NCBI GenBank assembly: GCA_964346275.1
Contig: CAYFUR010000085.1
Location: 1 to 16,039, forward strand
From: CAYFUR01 sp964346275
GTDB lineage: Bacteria; Sumerlaeota; Sumerlaeia; SLMS01
DNA length: 16,039 nucleotides
Reading direction: 5' to 3'
Shown: piece after piece, positions 1-9,296 of the stretch
How the letters are laid out: every line of letters starts with the position of its first letter
Position numbering within the stretch: position 1 is the first letter of the stretch
The notes under the pieces: model-generated
What the model saw: the letters and a program-made list of their open reading frames with translations, nothing else
Told to the model about the DNA's origin: nothing
Databases searched by the model: none
Position numbers and translations under genes: made by a program

Positions 1-692
1 ACGGCACGGTGAGCGTCGTCGATCGCGTCTTTTCCGGCGATGTGCCCGCGCGGGCGCTGGACGCGCCGATCTATCCGCTCATGTCGCCGGATGATGCGTA
101 TCTCTACGTGGCGAACAGCGGCGATCCGAACGCCACGGGGCCGCTTGCCGACGACAGCATTTCCATCTTTTCCTTTAACAAGACAACGGGCGAGCTGGCC
201 TACGAAGACACTGTTTTCAACGGCGATGGCGGCGTGACGGGGCTGGACGGCACGCGGTGGCTGGAGTTTTCCAAGGACGGCGAATTCCTCTACGCGACGG
301 GGCTGGACGCGGCATCGCTGGTCGTTTTCGATGTCGATCCGGCGACCGGCGGCCTGACCCATCTGGACACTTACACGGATACCACGGCGCTGGAAGCGGC
401 GCGGGTGGTGTCGATCTCGCCGGACGGCAAGACGCTGCTGGTCAATGGCTACTTCGGGAATACGGTGCTCCAGTTCAGCCGCGATCTCTCCACGGGGCTG
501 CTGACGCTGGAGAACAGCTATCAGAACGCATTCGAGGCGGGGGCCTATGGCTTTGCGGAAACGCGCGATATCGTCTTCAGTCCGAATGGCGAACACGTCT
601 ATATGGTGTCCTGGGGCGATTCCGGGATTGGCATCTATACGGGGCTGCAGCAGGAGCTGGGGGTTCCCGCCGGCGTGTGGGGGCTTTACTGA
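1..692 (+). CDS. Beta-propeller protein, lactonase-like (5' partial)
   Basis: The reading frame is open at the left edge (first full codon at position 3), so the start and any signal peptide lie outside the window. The GTG at 9 has no ribosome binding site and is not a believable start. About 230 residues are visible and end at TGA 690-692. They contain repeated blades of the form S-P-D-(D/G)-x-x-L-Y-V, for example MSPDDAYLYVANSG, FSKDGEFLYATG, ISPDGKTLLVNG and FSPNGEHVYMVS, each followed by a strand of the type 'sIsiFsfnkttGeL'. This is the pattern of the 7-bladed lactonase/YVTN propeller family (6-phosphogluconolactonase-like fold). Such proteins are often exported and include enzymes and binding modules, and no catalytic residue can be assigned from this fragment. 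The substrate is unknown. The fold call is firm and the function is not. Confidence 0.75.
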   Translation, partial: GTVSVVDRVFSGDVPARALDAPIYPLMSPDDAYLYVANSGDPNATGPLADDSISIFSFNKTTGELAYEDTVFNGDGGVTGLDGTRWLEFSKDGEFLYATGLDAASLVVFDVDPATGGLTHLDTYTDTTALEAARVVSISPDGKTLLVNGYFGNTVLQFSRDLSTGLLTLENSYQNAFEAGAYGFAETRDIVFSPNGEHVYMVSWGDSGIGIYTGLQQELGVPAGVWGLY

Positions 693-789
693 GCCTTCTG
701 GAGGGGGTTTTTTCTCGTTTCCCTGCCGGAGGTGTGGCTAGGTTTTTCTTCGGCCACTCATTGCAATTCGTTTTTTCTCCCCTCACTTC

Positions 790-828
790 GAGGACGATGA
801 TGATGACGAGGACGATAATGATGAAGTG
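790..828 (+). repeat. GAY-rich simple-sequence tract in the 3' intergenic region
   Basis: A low-complexity run of GAT/GAC/GAG codon-like triplets. Read from 787 it would encode an acidic tail (F-E-D-D-D-D-D-E-D-D-N-D-E) ending V-T-P-L and TGA at 838-840. The frame is blocked upstream by TAG at 739-741 and has no start codon, so it is not an independent gene. The rest of 693-887 contains T-rich tracts (around 708, 743 and 771) but no convincing hairpin terminator or gene. Confidence 0.5.
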
Positions 829-879
829 ACTCCGCTCTGAATGAGCTTCGCCGCACCTTCTGGCAAAACGCGATCGCAG

Positions 880-920
880 AAAAGCAACAAGGCCGGGCGC
901 GCTGATGGCGTCCGGCCTTG
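880..920 (-). terminator. Intrinsic terminator of the ammonium transporter gene
   Basis: Perfect arms CAAGGCCGG (888-896) and CCGGCCTTG (912-920) extend inward by four more pairs, one of them G-T, to a 13-bp stem with a 7-nt loop (901-907). On the minus strand the stem is followed by TTGCTTTTC. It begins 25 nt after the amt stop codon. The T-tract is interrupted, so termination strength is uncertain. Confidence 0.7.
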
Positions 921-945
921 CTGGTTACGAGGAGGGAGGCCGTTC

Positions 946-2367
<1,422 letters not shown>

Positions 2368-2825
2368 GCGTTCCGCTCTCCTGCTGAAAGAAGTTCAATC
2401 GCTCATAGAGTGCGAAAGCATCAGCGGGGGGCGCGGATATCGCAAACAGATTCACGGACGAGGGGATGTGATGGGGCCTCTTTTCTGGTAATCAGAATAC
2501 TGATATGTGGGGCTTTGGGGTGCTGGTGGTTAGAATGGAAACTGGTCTGAATTGAACATTCGCCAGCTTGTTTTGCTCAAAAAGAACCAACTCCGGGGAG
2601 GCTTTGACGCTCCACAAAACAATTGCTTTGTGAATAGGCGGCAGGATCGGAACGGAGCGGAAATCAATGAAACGGCAGGCAGGGAGTTATTCCGAAGAGG
2701 GCTTGCCGTGCTTCAAATCTCGACAGAATGCTGAGCAAAAAGAACCAGTTTTCTCGTGGCCCAACGGGAACCGGAGAGAAATCGTTTTAGCGGTATGCTC
2801 GATTTCGGTGGGAAAAATTGCCCAC
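2368..2825. other. 458-nt intergenic region between amt and the UDP-sugar dehydrogenase gene
   Basis: No convincing gene was found. An open frame at 2552-2734 has no ribosome binding site and no recognisable product. The region should hold the amt promoter on the minus strand, but no strong sigma70 or sigma54 (GG-N10-GC) site stands out. Two structures are visible: a short palindrome at 2491-2504 and a hairpin with 7-bp arms GAAATCG (2778-2784) and CGATTTC (2800-2806), about 20 nt past the dehydrogenase stop. The hairpin lacks a T-run. The 12-mer CAAAAAGAACCA occurs twice in direct orientation, at 2578-2589 and 2736-2747. Confidence 0.5.
2491..2504. promoter_or_regulatory. Small palindrome upstream of amt, possible operator
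   Basis: ATCAG-AATA-CTGAT is a perfect 5-bp inverted repeat with a 4-nt centre, about 125 nt upstream of the amt start. Size and position suit a dimeric regulator, but arms this short can arise by chance and no family consensus is recognised. Confidence 0.2.
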
Positions 2826-4157
2826 TCAGGCTTTTACAATACGACACCCTGTGATTCCGGCCATCTGATTGCGCGTGTCCACGATCAGCCGGGCCTGGCG
2901 GGCGAGCGCCTCGTAGTCGATGTAGCTGTGGTTGGTCGAGATCACCACGCAGTCGAAATCGCCCGCTTTGCCGAGAGGGGTGCTGGCGCGGCCGGCGAGT
3001 TGGGGATACTCGCGCGTTTCCTTGATGGCGGGGATATGGTCGTCGTGATAGGCGGCCTCTGCGCCGCGGTCTTCGAGCAATTCGATCAGCTTGAGCGTGG
3101 GGCTCTCGCGGAGGTCATCCACGTCCTTTTTGTAGGCGAGGCCGATGAGCAGGAGGCGGCTTCCCTTGAGCGCCTTGCCCTCCTCGTTGAGGGCTTCCAT
3201 GATGCGGCCGACAACATAGTAAGGCATGTGCGAGTTAATCTCGCCGGCGAGTTCGATGAATTTCGTCGGCAGATCGAATTCCCGCGCCTTCCATGTCAGA
3301 TAGAAGGGGTCGATGGGGATGCAGTGCCCCCCGAGGCCCGGGCCGGGATAGAAGGGCATATAGCCGAAAGGCTTGGTGGCGGCGGCGTTGACGACTTCCC
3401 AGATGTCGATGCCCATGCGCTGGAAAACGACTTTCAGCTCGTTGACCATGGCGATGTTCACCGAGCGGAAGATGTTTTCCACGAGCTTGGTGGCTTCCGC
3501 CGTGGCGCAGTCGGAGACGGGCACAACATGGTCGCAGATTTTGGCATAGAGCGCCTGCGCCGCGCGCAGGCCGTGCTCTCCGTGGCCGCCGACGACTTTG
3601 GGAATTGTGGACGTTGTAAACTTCTTGTTGTTGGGATCTTCGCGCTCGGGGGAGTAGGCGACGAAGAAATCCGTTCCCGCTTTGAGGCCGGAGCCCTCTT
3701 CCAGCATGGGGACGAGCACTTCTTCCGTGGTTCCCGGGTAAGTGGTGGATTCCAGGCAAACGAGCTGGCCCGGCCGGATATGCGGAGCGAGGCGCTGTGC
3801 GGTGGCCTCGATAAACGTCATATCGGGTTCGCGGTTCCGCGTCAGGGGGGTCGGAATGCACAGGAGCAAGGCGTCGCACTGGGCGGCAGCGGCGGAATCG
3901 GCCTTGGCGTGGAACCGGCCGCCCTGGGCCAGTTTCTGGATTCTCTCGCCAGGGATATATTCGATGTAGGATTGCCCGGCGTTGAGGGCGTCGACTTTGC
4001 GCTGGTCCACATCGATGCCGACCGTGGCAAAGCCGCGCTCGCCGAAATGGAGGATGAGGGGGAGGCCGACATAGCCCAGGCCGACAATTCCGATCACGGC
4101 GCTCTGGTTCTCCAGCCGCTGGAGAAGCTGGTCCGAAAGTTTTTGCGTATCCGTCAT
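2826..4157 (-). CDS. wbpA: UDP-N-acetylglucosamine 6-dehydrogenase (WbpA/TviB-type nucleotide sugar dehydrogenase)
   Basis: A 443-aa cytosolic enzyme that oxidises C6 of a UDP-hexose (UDP-GlcNAc in the WbpA group) to the uronate with two NAD+, feeding surface polysaccharide synthesis. Visible features: N-terminal Rossmann motif GIVGLGYVGLPL (23-34), acid strand end GIDVD (47-51), catalytic Cys279 within GPGLGGHCIPIDPFYLTWK, a conserved Lys at 224 in EATKLVEN, and the C-terminal UDP-binding domain with GLAYKKDVDDLRESP (339-353). The active-site stretch and length resemble WbpA/TviB more than UDP-glucose dehydrogenase, so UDP-GlcNAc is the favoured substrate by inference. The start ATG at 4157 fits the family's N-terminus, since the frame further upstream reads into the N gap and does not look coding. 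The Shine-Dalgarno is weak (GGGGA about ten bases upstream). No glycosyltransferase or other polysaccharide gene is adjacent, so it stands alone here. Confidence 0.93.
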   Translation of the reverse strand: MTDTQKLSDQLLQRLENQSAVIGIVGLGYVGLPLILHFGERGFATVGIDVDQRKVDALNAGQSYIEYIPGERIQKLAQGGRFHAKADSAAAAQCDALLLCIPTPLTRNREPDMTFIEATAQRLAPHIRPGQLVCLESTTYPGTTEEVLVPMLEEGSGLKAGTDFFVAYSPEREDPNNKKFTTSTIPKVVGGHGEHGLRAAQALYAKICDHVVPVSDCATAEATKLVENIFRSVNIAMVNELKVVFQRMGIDIWEVVNAAATKPFGYMPFYPGPGLGGHCIPIDPFYLTWKAREFDLPTKFIELAGEINSHMPYYVVGRIMEALNEEGKALKGSRLLLIGLAYKKDVDDLRESPTLKLIELLEDRGAEAAYHDDHIPAIKETREYPQLAGRASTPLGKAGDFDCVVISTNHSYIDYEALARQARLIVDTRNQMAGITGCRIVKA

Positions 4158-4254
4158 GAAAGGCCGATCCCCGAGTCGATTCACCCAATTGCTGGGCCGG
4201 GCGCATCGTGTGAAAGGGCCGATCGGGATGCAAACGGAATGCGAAGAGGCAGGC

Positions 4255-4354
4255 NNNNNNNNNNNNNNNNNNNNNNNNNNNNNNNNNNNNNNNNNNNNNN
4301 NNNNNNNNNNNNNNNNNNNNNNNNNNNNNNNNNNNNNNNNNNNNNNNNNNNNNN
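4255..4354. other. 100-N assembly gap
   Basis: Exactly 100 unknown bases, a conventional scaffold-gap size. The 14 bases before the gap (4241-4254, GCGAAGAGGCAGGC) are identical to the 14 bases after it (4355-4368). The gap therefore lies between overlapping contig ends or at a short repeat, and its true length may be zero or negative. It sits in the upstream region of the dehydrogenase gene and interrupts no recognised gene. Confidence 0.95.
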
Positions 4355-4484
4355 GCGAAGAGGCAGGCAGGGAGGGAGGACGTTCTGACGAGCCAAATCT
4401 CTCATCCCTGGTGTGGGAAATCCCTGGACGCAAGAGTTTTTGGGCTGTTTTCCGCGGAAATGAGTGGCAAGAGGACAAAAACCG

Positions 4485-4512
4485 TTGAAATTGCCAACCT
4501 GATTCCTATAAG
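4485..4512 (+). promoter_or_regulatory. Candidate sigma70-type promoter
   Basis: TTGAAA (4485-4490) and TATAAG (4507-4512), each five of six to consensus, are separated by 16 nt on the plus strand, about 145 nt upstream of the small gene at 4658. Good hexamers and orientation support it, but it is a sequence match only. Confidence 0.45.
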
Positions 4513-4657
4513 TCCCCGGCGCTCTGGTAAAGAGGCGGTCCGTCGGGGCACCAGGGACGGCAGTCTTGCCAAACCAGACCCAGATCAATTGTCCCGCATG
4601 TCGTGGGCATGCCCCTGCTCGCAACGAAACACCTCCCGAGAAAGAGGCTGTGTTACT
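4513..4657 (+). other. Structured 5' leader of the small gene
   Basis: If the promoter at 4485-4512 is used, the transcript has a leader of about 140 nt. Local hairpins are visible: arms around CTGGT (4524-4528) and ACCAG (4550-4554), an alternative CCGTC (4540-4544) with GACGG (4556-4560), and a compact GGCA-GTCT-TGCC (4559-4570). The first two are mutually exclusive. I recognise no known riboswitch consensus. Together with the stretch left of the gap (4158-4254) no other gene is seen between 4158 and 4657. Confidence 0.25.
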
Positions 4658-4969
4658 ATGTACGTGGAAATCATCAAGACCGTGGTGAAGCATGGCCAGG
4701 CCGAAGCGGCCCGCCGGACCCTGGATAAATGGATCGCGGCGGCTCGCAAGCATCCCGGCCATATCTGGGCCAGTTACTTCTCCCCGGAAGACGTTTCCAG
4801 TGAAGCGATGGAGTCCTATCAGATCGACGATCCGGAGCGGACATTCTTTATCACGATGGCATGGGAGAACGATGCTTCGGTGGCCGAGTTCTTCCGGAAA
4901 TATCATGCCGGCCCGGTGAATCTGCTTCCCGGCCAGGAAGTCTACGTCAGCGGCCATTTCAGCGACTGA
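4658..4969 (+). CDS. Small protein, possible ABM-like (dimeric alpha/beta-barrel) fold
   Basis: A 103-aa cytosolic protein without a signal peptide or membrane segment. It begins MYVEIIKTVVKHGQ, followed by a helix with many Ala/Arg/Lys residues, then HPGHIWASYFSPE, ERTFFITMAWEND and a second helix SVAEFFRKYH. The order strand-helix-strand-strand-helix and the size resemble antibiotic-biosynthesis-monooxygenase-like proteins of ferredoxin-like fold, but no catalytic signature is visible, so this is a fold guess. The ATG at 4658 is preferred over an in-frame ATG at 4460: the upstream stretch looks non-coding and overlaps the candidate promoter, and AGAGG lies about ten bases before 4658. It is a single-gene transcription unit, with a promoter candidate and leader upstream and a strong terminator 33 nt after the stop. 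Function unknown. Confidence 0.7.
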   Translation: MYVEIIKTVVKHGQAEAARRTLDKWIAAARKHPGHIWASYFSPEDVSSEAMESYQIDDPERTFFITMAWENDASVAEFFRKYHAGPVNLLPGQEVYVSGHFSD

Positions 4970-5002
4970 TCGCACCATTCCCGGCCACGAAACGAATGAC
5001 TG

Positions 5003-5034
5003 GGCGCTCGGAGGTCTTCCGGGCGCCTTTTTTT
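5003..5034 (+). terminator. Strong intrinsic terminator
   Basis: The arms GGCGCTCGGA (5003-5012) and TCCGGGCGCC (5018-5027) pair over ten positions with one T-G wobble, a 5-nt loop, and seven T residues directly after. It ends the plus-strand gene at 4658-4969. The convergent kinase gene stops at 5036, just past the T-run. On the minus strand the hairpin has no T-tract and would be at best a weak terminator. Confidence 0.9.
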
Positions 5035-5035
5035 C

Positions 5036-8000
5036 TCAGGCTTGTTCGCGATTCAAAGCCTGGCGCAACGCTTCCAGTAATTCCGCCGGGCGGAAGGGCT
5101 TCGCCAGGAAACCGGCCACTTCTTCCCCTTCGAGACGCTGCAGGGCTTCCTGTTCGGAATACCCGCTCATGAGAATCACGGGCAGCCCGGGCCGCTTGCC
5201 CCTGATATAGCGGAAAGCTTCCTCGCCGCTGACGCGCGGCATGGTCAGGTCCAACAGCACGGCGGAAATATCGTCGGTATATCGCTCAAAGAGGTCGATT
5301 CCTTCTTGTCCGTCCTCTCCTTCGATCACTCCGAAACCATGTTTTTCGAGCACCGCCGCCGCGACTTTTCGGACAACTTCCTCATCTTCGACAACGAGCA
5401 CCGTTCCCTCGCCCTTCCAGGATTCTTCCGAAGGGGGCTTGGCGGTGTCTATCCACTCCGATTCCTCGGAAACGGGCAGGTAAAAGGTAAAGGCGGTTCC
5501 TTCACCCACTTCACTCTCGATCCGCAACGCTCCGGAATGAGAGCGCACAATGCCCTGGACGGCGGAAAGACCAAGGCCCCGGCCGGTGAACTTCGTTGTG
5601 AAGAAAGGGTCGAACACTTTGCGCATGGTTTCGCGATCCATCCCGGAACCGGTATCCCGGACACGTATATATCCGTGGAGCCCTTCTTCCACTTCTTCCT
5701 GCCAGGGCAGCTCGGGAAATTCGCTTCGCCGCACCGGGGCATGCCCCGTGGAAACAAGGATATCACCCTCGTCGCCTTGCAGCGCCTCGCTGGCATTGGT
5801 GATGAGGTTCATCAAAACCTGGCGGAGCTGGGTCGCATCCGCTTCGACGATCACTGGTTTTTCGGACAGTTCATACCGCAGGCGCGCTTTCTTGCTGATG
5901 GTGATTTCCAGCAGATTGGTCATCTCCATGACCAGAGTGTTCAGGTCGACGGGCTCGACAACAAACTTGCCCCGTCCCGAATAGGCGAGCATCTGCTGGG
6001 TCAGGTCGGACATGCGGAGAGCGGTGGTTTCGATGCGCTCGATCACCGGGCGCACCTTGTGCTCGCGATCGAGTTGAAGGAGCGCCAGTCCCGCATTGCC
6101 CAGGACTCCGGAAAGCAGGTTATTGAAGTCGTGGGCGATGCCGCCGGCGAGGACTCCCAGGCTTTCCAGTTTCTGCGAATGCTGAATACGCGCCTCCAGG
6201 CGCTTGCGTTCTTCCTCCCCCTCGCGCTGAGCCGTGACATCCTGCGAGATTCCAATGACCCCTACGATCTGGTCGTCTATGTCGCGCAGCGGCTCCACCT
6301 TGAATTGCAGAGAGCGGCCGGCGAATCGAATCTCGCCAAAAACGGAATCTCCTTCGAGCGCCCGTTCGTGAGCCTGGATCAGCCTTGTGCGTTCCGGGTC
6401 ATCCGGATCGAAACGGGAGGCCACATGTCGTCCGAGGATTTCTACCGGGGTGGCGTGTACCTCCTCCAGGCCGCTTCCGTCTATAAAGGTGACGATCTGG
6501 TTCGGATCGGTGGTCCAGAGGATCGCGGGGAGGTTCCGGGCCACCATGCGCAGGCGTTCTTCGTTTTCCTTCAGACTCTTCTCAGCTACTTTCTGTTGGA
6601 TAATTCCGCCGAGTAACGTGCAATAGACGGAGAGAACCTCCTGGAGATCGCTGTCGATCTTTCTGCCGCTGATGGCCGCATCGATCGCCACCATGGCGAT
6701 CATTTCATTGGACGAGCCCATGATGGGAGTTGTGGCGAGCCATCCTCTGCCAATCTCCTGGGCTTCGCCGTCATGGTAGGTGAAGAGGGGGGCCTCGGAC
6801 AGATAAGTCCGGTATCCTTCACGATGCGTGCAGGCGGCCTCCCATTTTCTAAAGGAAAGAGAAAGATTGCGCTCGTCCGTTGTTTCGCCGCTCTCGTCCG
6901 TGCCCCAGGTGCCTTGAAGCCGCTCGCCGTCGCGGATGAAAAGCGAGCAGCGTTCCGCCCCGAGCTTGCCGCGAGCCAGCTCCATTGCCCGGCGATAGAC
7001 ATCGTCCACGTCGTCGAGCTGGATCAGCTCGTCCGCCGCCTCGATAACGGCGTGGAGCCTCTTGATAAATGCCTCGCGCCGTTCCTCCGCCTCCTTGCGA
7101 AAGGTGATGTCCTGCAAAATGCCAAGAGTGCCGCGGGGTTTGCCGTTTTCGTCGAACATGAAAAGGGCCGAATCGGTCAGCCACTTGACTGAGCCATCAC
7201 GGGCGCGGACTTTCAGGTCCGTCTTCCAGCTTTCCAGCTTCCCCTCTTCAGCCCGCCGGAATGCTTCCTCGATTCCCATTTCCTGCAGCGAGCCGTATAG
7301 CTCTCCATCAAGCGTGATCTCCTCCCACCGCTTGGGAGTCAACTCCTCCGGGCCGTAGCCGATAATATCCCGGATATTGTCTTCCATATAGACGTAGCGG
7401 TATGTTTGGAAGTCCCTTTCATAGGGCACAGCATCCGCCTGGACGATGGACTGGCGGTAAAGGGCCTCGCGGCGGCGCATTTTATCTTCCGCACGCGTGC
7501 GCGAGATGGCGGCTCCGCAGAAATCGGCGAGCACTTCGAATTCCTTGAGAGTCTTTTCATTATAGGCTCCCGGTGTATAGCTCTGGATGGAGATCAGCCC
7601 AACAAGCCCCTCTTCGGGCAGGCGAAGGGGGCAGTACATGAGTGAGCGGGAAGGCCGATTTTCGTCGCCAAAGGCTCCACGGAAAGGCTGCCTGTCCGGA
7701 TCCTCTGGGTTGATCAGAGCAGGCTCGTTGAACCTCTCTCTCAATCGGCAGTTGCTGACCTCGTCCGATGTGAGAAAGGCCGGTGGAATTTCCTTCCGGT
7801 GTCCATCAATCTCGTCGAAACATGCAAGGGTTCTGATTTCATTCCGCTCTTTGATAAGGAGCGTGACAAAGGAGGCATCCCAGCCGAACGCTTCGTCCGC
7901 CGCTTCCAGAGCAATGGAGGCCGCGTCCCGTGGCGTCCTGGCGCCGCTCAGGCGCTCGCCCAGCCGAAGAAGCACGTTGCGCAACAGTTCGGACTGTTTG

Positions 8001-9184
8001 CGCGCCTGGATGTTGCGGCAAAGGCCGATGACAAGGGGGCGGCCTTCCTGTTTGATGAGGCGGGTCGCTGTCTCGACGGCAAAGAAATGGCCGTCCCGGT
8101 GCCGGTGGATTCCTTCGAAGGCCAGAATTTCACCTTTAAGGACTCGCTTCATCCGCTCGTCTATACCGGCGGCATGCTCTTCCTCTTCCAGGTCGGTGAT
8201 GGGCCGTCCGAGCAGTTCGCTGTGCGAATACCCATAGGTGGTTGAAGCCGGCGTGTTGGCGAAGACAATCTGATAAGGCGCCTTGGGCTCGACCAGGAAC
8301 AGGGCATCCGGCAGGTGGTCGGCAACGGCTCGAAAGAGCTGCTCCCGTTCCTCGAGGTTCCGCTGGACGGCCCGCTTCTCCGTTTCGTCTTTCAAGTTCA
8401 GAATGAAACCGCGGAGAGACGGAACATGGAGGAAATTGTGCAGCGCTCCCGTGAAATAGCGGGGCTGCGAACCGGGGCGCCGCAGCGCCACGTCGTTCAG
8501 CGGAATGTCTTTCTTCCCGTGCCGGCTTTCTGAAAGAAGGTGGAGAAGGCTCGGCGAGGTGGTATCTTCCGGTTCGAGCCAATCGAGGGGTTTGCCGATG
8601 AATTCCTCGCTGGAGACGCCGAGGGCCTTCTCCGCCGAGGGACTCGCATACCGGCAATTGCCCTCTTCATCAATGACGAGAATGAGGTCGAAGACGCCCT
8701 CGATGATCGAGCGGTAGAAGGCCTCGTTTCGTTGAAGCCTGTCTTCCGCGCGCTGGCGCCGCGTGATATCGCGATAAATAGAGATTCGGATGGGCGGGTC
8801 GGTGCCCAGGGGGAAGTTCTTGCGGAGAACGACGCGAACGTTGCCGTCGGGGAGGAAGATATTGTGCTCGGTGCTGGTTTCTGGCGTGTCCGGTGCGGAT
8901 TTGGGGGTGCTTTCCTTCCACGCCTCTTGCGCCGTTCGATCAAGAATCTGGGAAAGAGGGCGGCCAGTCAATACGGCCATGGCGGGATTGGCAAAGTTGA
9001 CCCGGTCCTCCTCGTTGAAGGCCACCACGCCATCGGACATGAATTCATAGATCAGGCGGAGGTAATCATCAGGGGGAGTTCCGGGAGAGCTGTGGCGCAG
9101 CGGCATCTCCAACTCCCTGAGGCGCTGGCGAAGCTTTTCATTCTCGCGGAGCAATTCGGCCCGGGTTACGACCTCATCTTCCAT
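5036..9184 (-). CDS. Soluble multi-PAS/GAF hybrid sensor histidine kinase with receiver
   Basis: A 1382-aa signalling kinase. Approximate order: short coiled coil (6-28), PAS1 (40-145), PAS2 (153-272), PAS3 (280-398), GAF1 (400-565), PAS4 (572-702, with a PAC-like end GTLGILQDITFRKEAEE), GAF2 (708-868), PAS5 (872-990), HisKA (1000-1070) with phospho-His1018 in GGIAHDFNNLLSG, HATPase with N-box NLITNASEAL (Asn1130), DTGSGM (1177) and GRGLGLS (1201), and a receiver (1260-1382) with phospho-Asp1312 in LLDLTMP and Lys1362 in AKPF. All catalytic residues are present. There is no membrane segment, so it should sense an intracellular signal. The HDFNN H-box with a C-terminal receiver is typical of hybrid kinases that relay to a separate phosphotransfer protein, and none is adjacent. 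The ATG at 9184 is chosen over 9313: the extra 43 residues look non-coding, and AAGGA lies 11 nt upstream of 9184. Confidence 0.93.
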   Translation of the reverse strand: MEDEVVTRAELLRENEKLRQRLRELEMPLRHSSPGTPPDDYLRLIYEFMSDGVVAFNEEDRVNFANPAMAVLTGRPLSQILDRTAQEAWKESTPKSAPDTPETSTEHNIFLPDGNVRVVLRKNFPLGTDPPIRISIYRDITRRQRAEDRLQRNEAFYRSIIEGVFDLILVIDEEGNCRYASPSAEKALGVSSEEFIGKPLDWLEPEDTTSPSLLHLLSESRHGKKDIPLNDVALRRPGSQPRYFTGALHNFLHVPSLRGFILNLKDETEKRAVQRNLEEREQLFRAVADHLPDALFLVEPKAPYQIVFANTPASTTYGYSHSELLGRPITDLEEEEHAAGIDERMKRVLKGEILAFEGIHRHRDGHFFAVETATRLIKQEGRPLVIGLCRNIQARKQSELLRNVLLRLGERLSGARTPRDAASIALEAADEAFGWDASFVTLLIKERNEIRTLACFDEIDGHRKEIPPAFLTSDEVSNCRLRERFNEPALINPEDPDRQPFRGAFGDENRPSRSLMYCPLRLPEEGLVGLISIQSYTPGAYNEKTLKEFEVLADFCGAAISRTRAEDKMRRREALYRQSIVQADAVPYERDFQTYRYVYMEDNIRDIIGYGPEELTPKRWEEITLDGELYGSLQEMGIEEAFRRAEEGKLESWKTDLKVRARDGSVKWLTDSALFMFDENGKPRGTLGILQDITFRKEAEERREAFIKRLHAVIEAADELIQLDDVDDVYRRAMELARGKLGAERCSLFIRDGERLQGTWGTDESGETTDERNLSLSFRKWEAACTHREGYRTYLSEAPLFTYHDGEAQEIGRGWLATTPIMGSSNEMIAMVAIDAAISGRKIDSDLQEVLSVYCTLLGGIIQQKVAEKSLKENEERLRMVARNLPAILWTTDPNQIVTFIDGSGLEEVHATPVEILGRHVASRFDPDDPERTRLIQAHERALEGDSVFGEIRFAGRSLQFKVEPLRDIDDQIVGVIGISQDVTAQREGEEERKRLEARIQHSQKLESLGVLAGGIAHDFNNLLSGVLGNAGLALLQLDREHKVRPVIERIETTALRMSDLTQQMLAYSGRGKFVVEPVDLNTLVMEMTNLLEITISKKARLRYELSEKPVIVEADATQLRQVLMNLITNASEALQGDEGDILVSTGHAPVRRSEFPELPWQEEVEEGLHGYIRVRDTGSGMDRETMRKVFDPFFTTKFTGRGLGLSAVQGIVRSHSGALRIESEVGEGTAFTFYLPVSEESEWIDTAKPPSEESWKGEGTVLVVEDEEVVRKVAAAVLEKHGFGVIEGEDGQEGIDLFERYTDDISAVLLDLTMPRVSGEEAFRYIRGKRPGLPVILMSGYSEQEALQRLEGEEVAGFLAKPFRPAELLEALRQALNREQA

Positions 9185-9296
9185 TTGATATCGAATCCTT
9201 CTCTGGTCCGTGCCGTTCTGTATTTCAGGCTGAAACCTGATCGCCACAGCAATCGATGACCATGGCAGCTTCCATCGTGGGAGATGCTGTGACAAT

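Noticed and set aside
700..780. T-rich tracts as a terminator of the propeller gene
   Set aside because: The T-runs near 708 and 771 have no stable stem before them; the best pairings are four or five bases.
758..840. His/Arg-rich reading on the minus strand opposite the acidic tract
   Set aside because: It is only the complement of the GAY repeat and has no gene context.
2552..2734. 60-codon frame in the amt-dehydrogenase intergenic region
   Set aside because: No ribosome binding site, no homology-like pattern, and it lies in non-coding-looking sequence.
2667..4388. 573-codon open frame on the plus strand
   Set aside because: It is antisense to the dehydrogenase gene and reads through the N gap; no domain is recognisable.
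4460..4657. Extended start of the small gene
   Set aside because: The stretch overlaps the candidate promoter and looks non-coding; the compact fold begins at MYVEI.
5306..6616. 436-codon open frame on the plus strand
   Set aside because: It is antisense to the kinase and HATPase region of the certain hybrid kinase gene.
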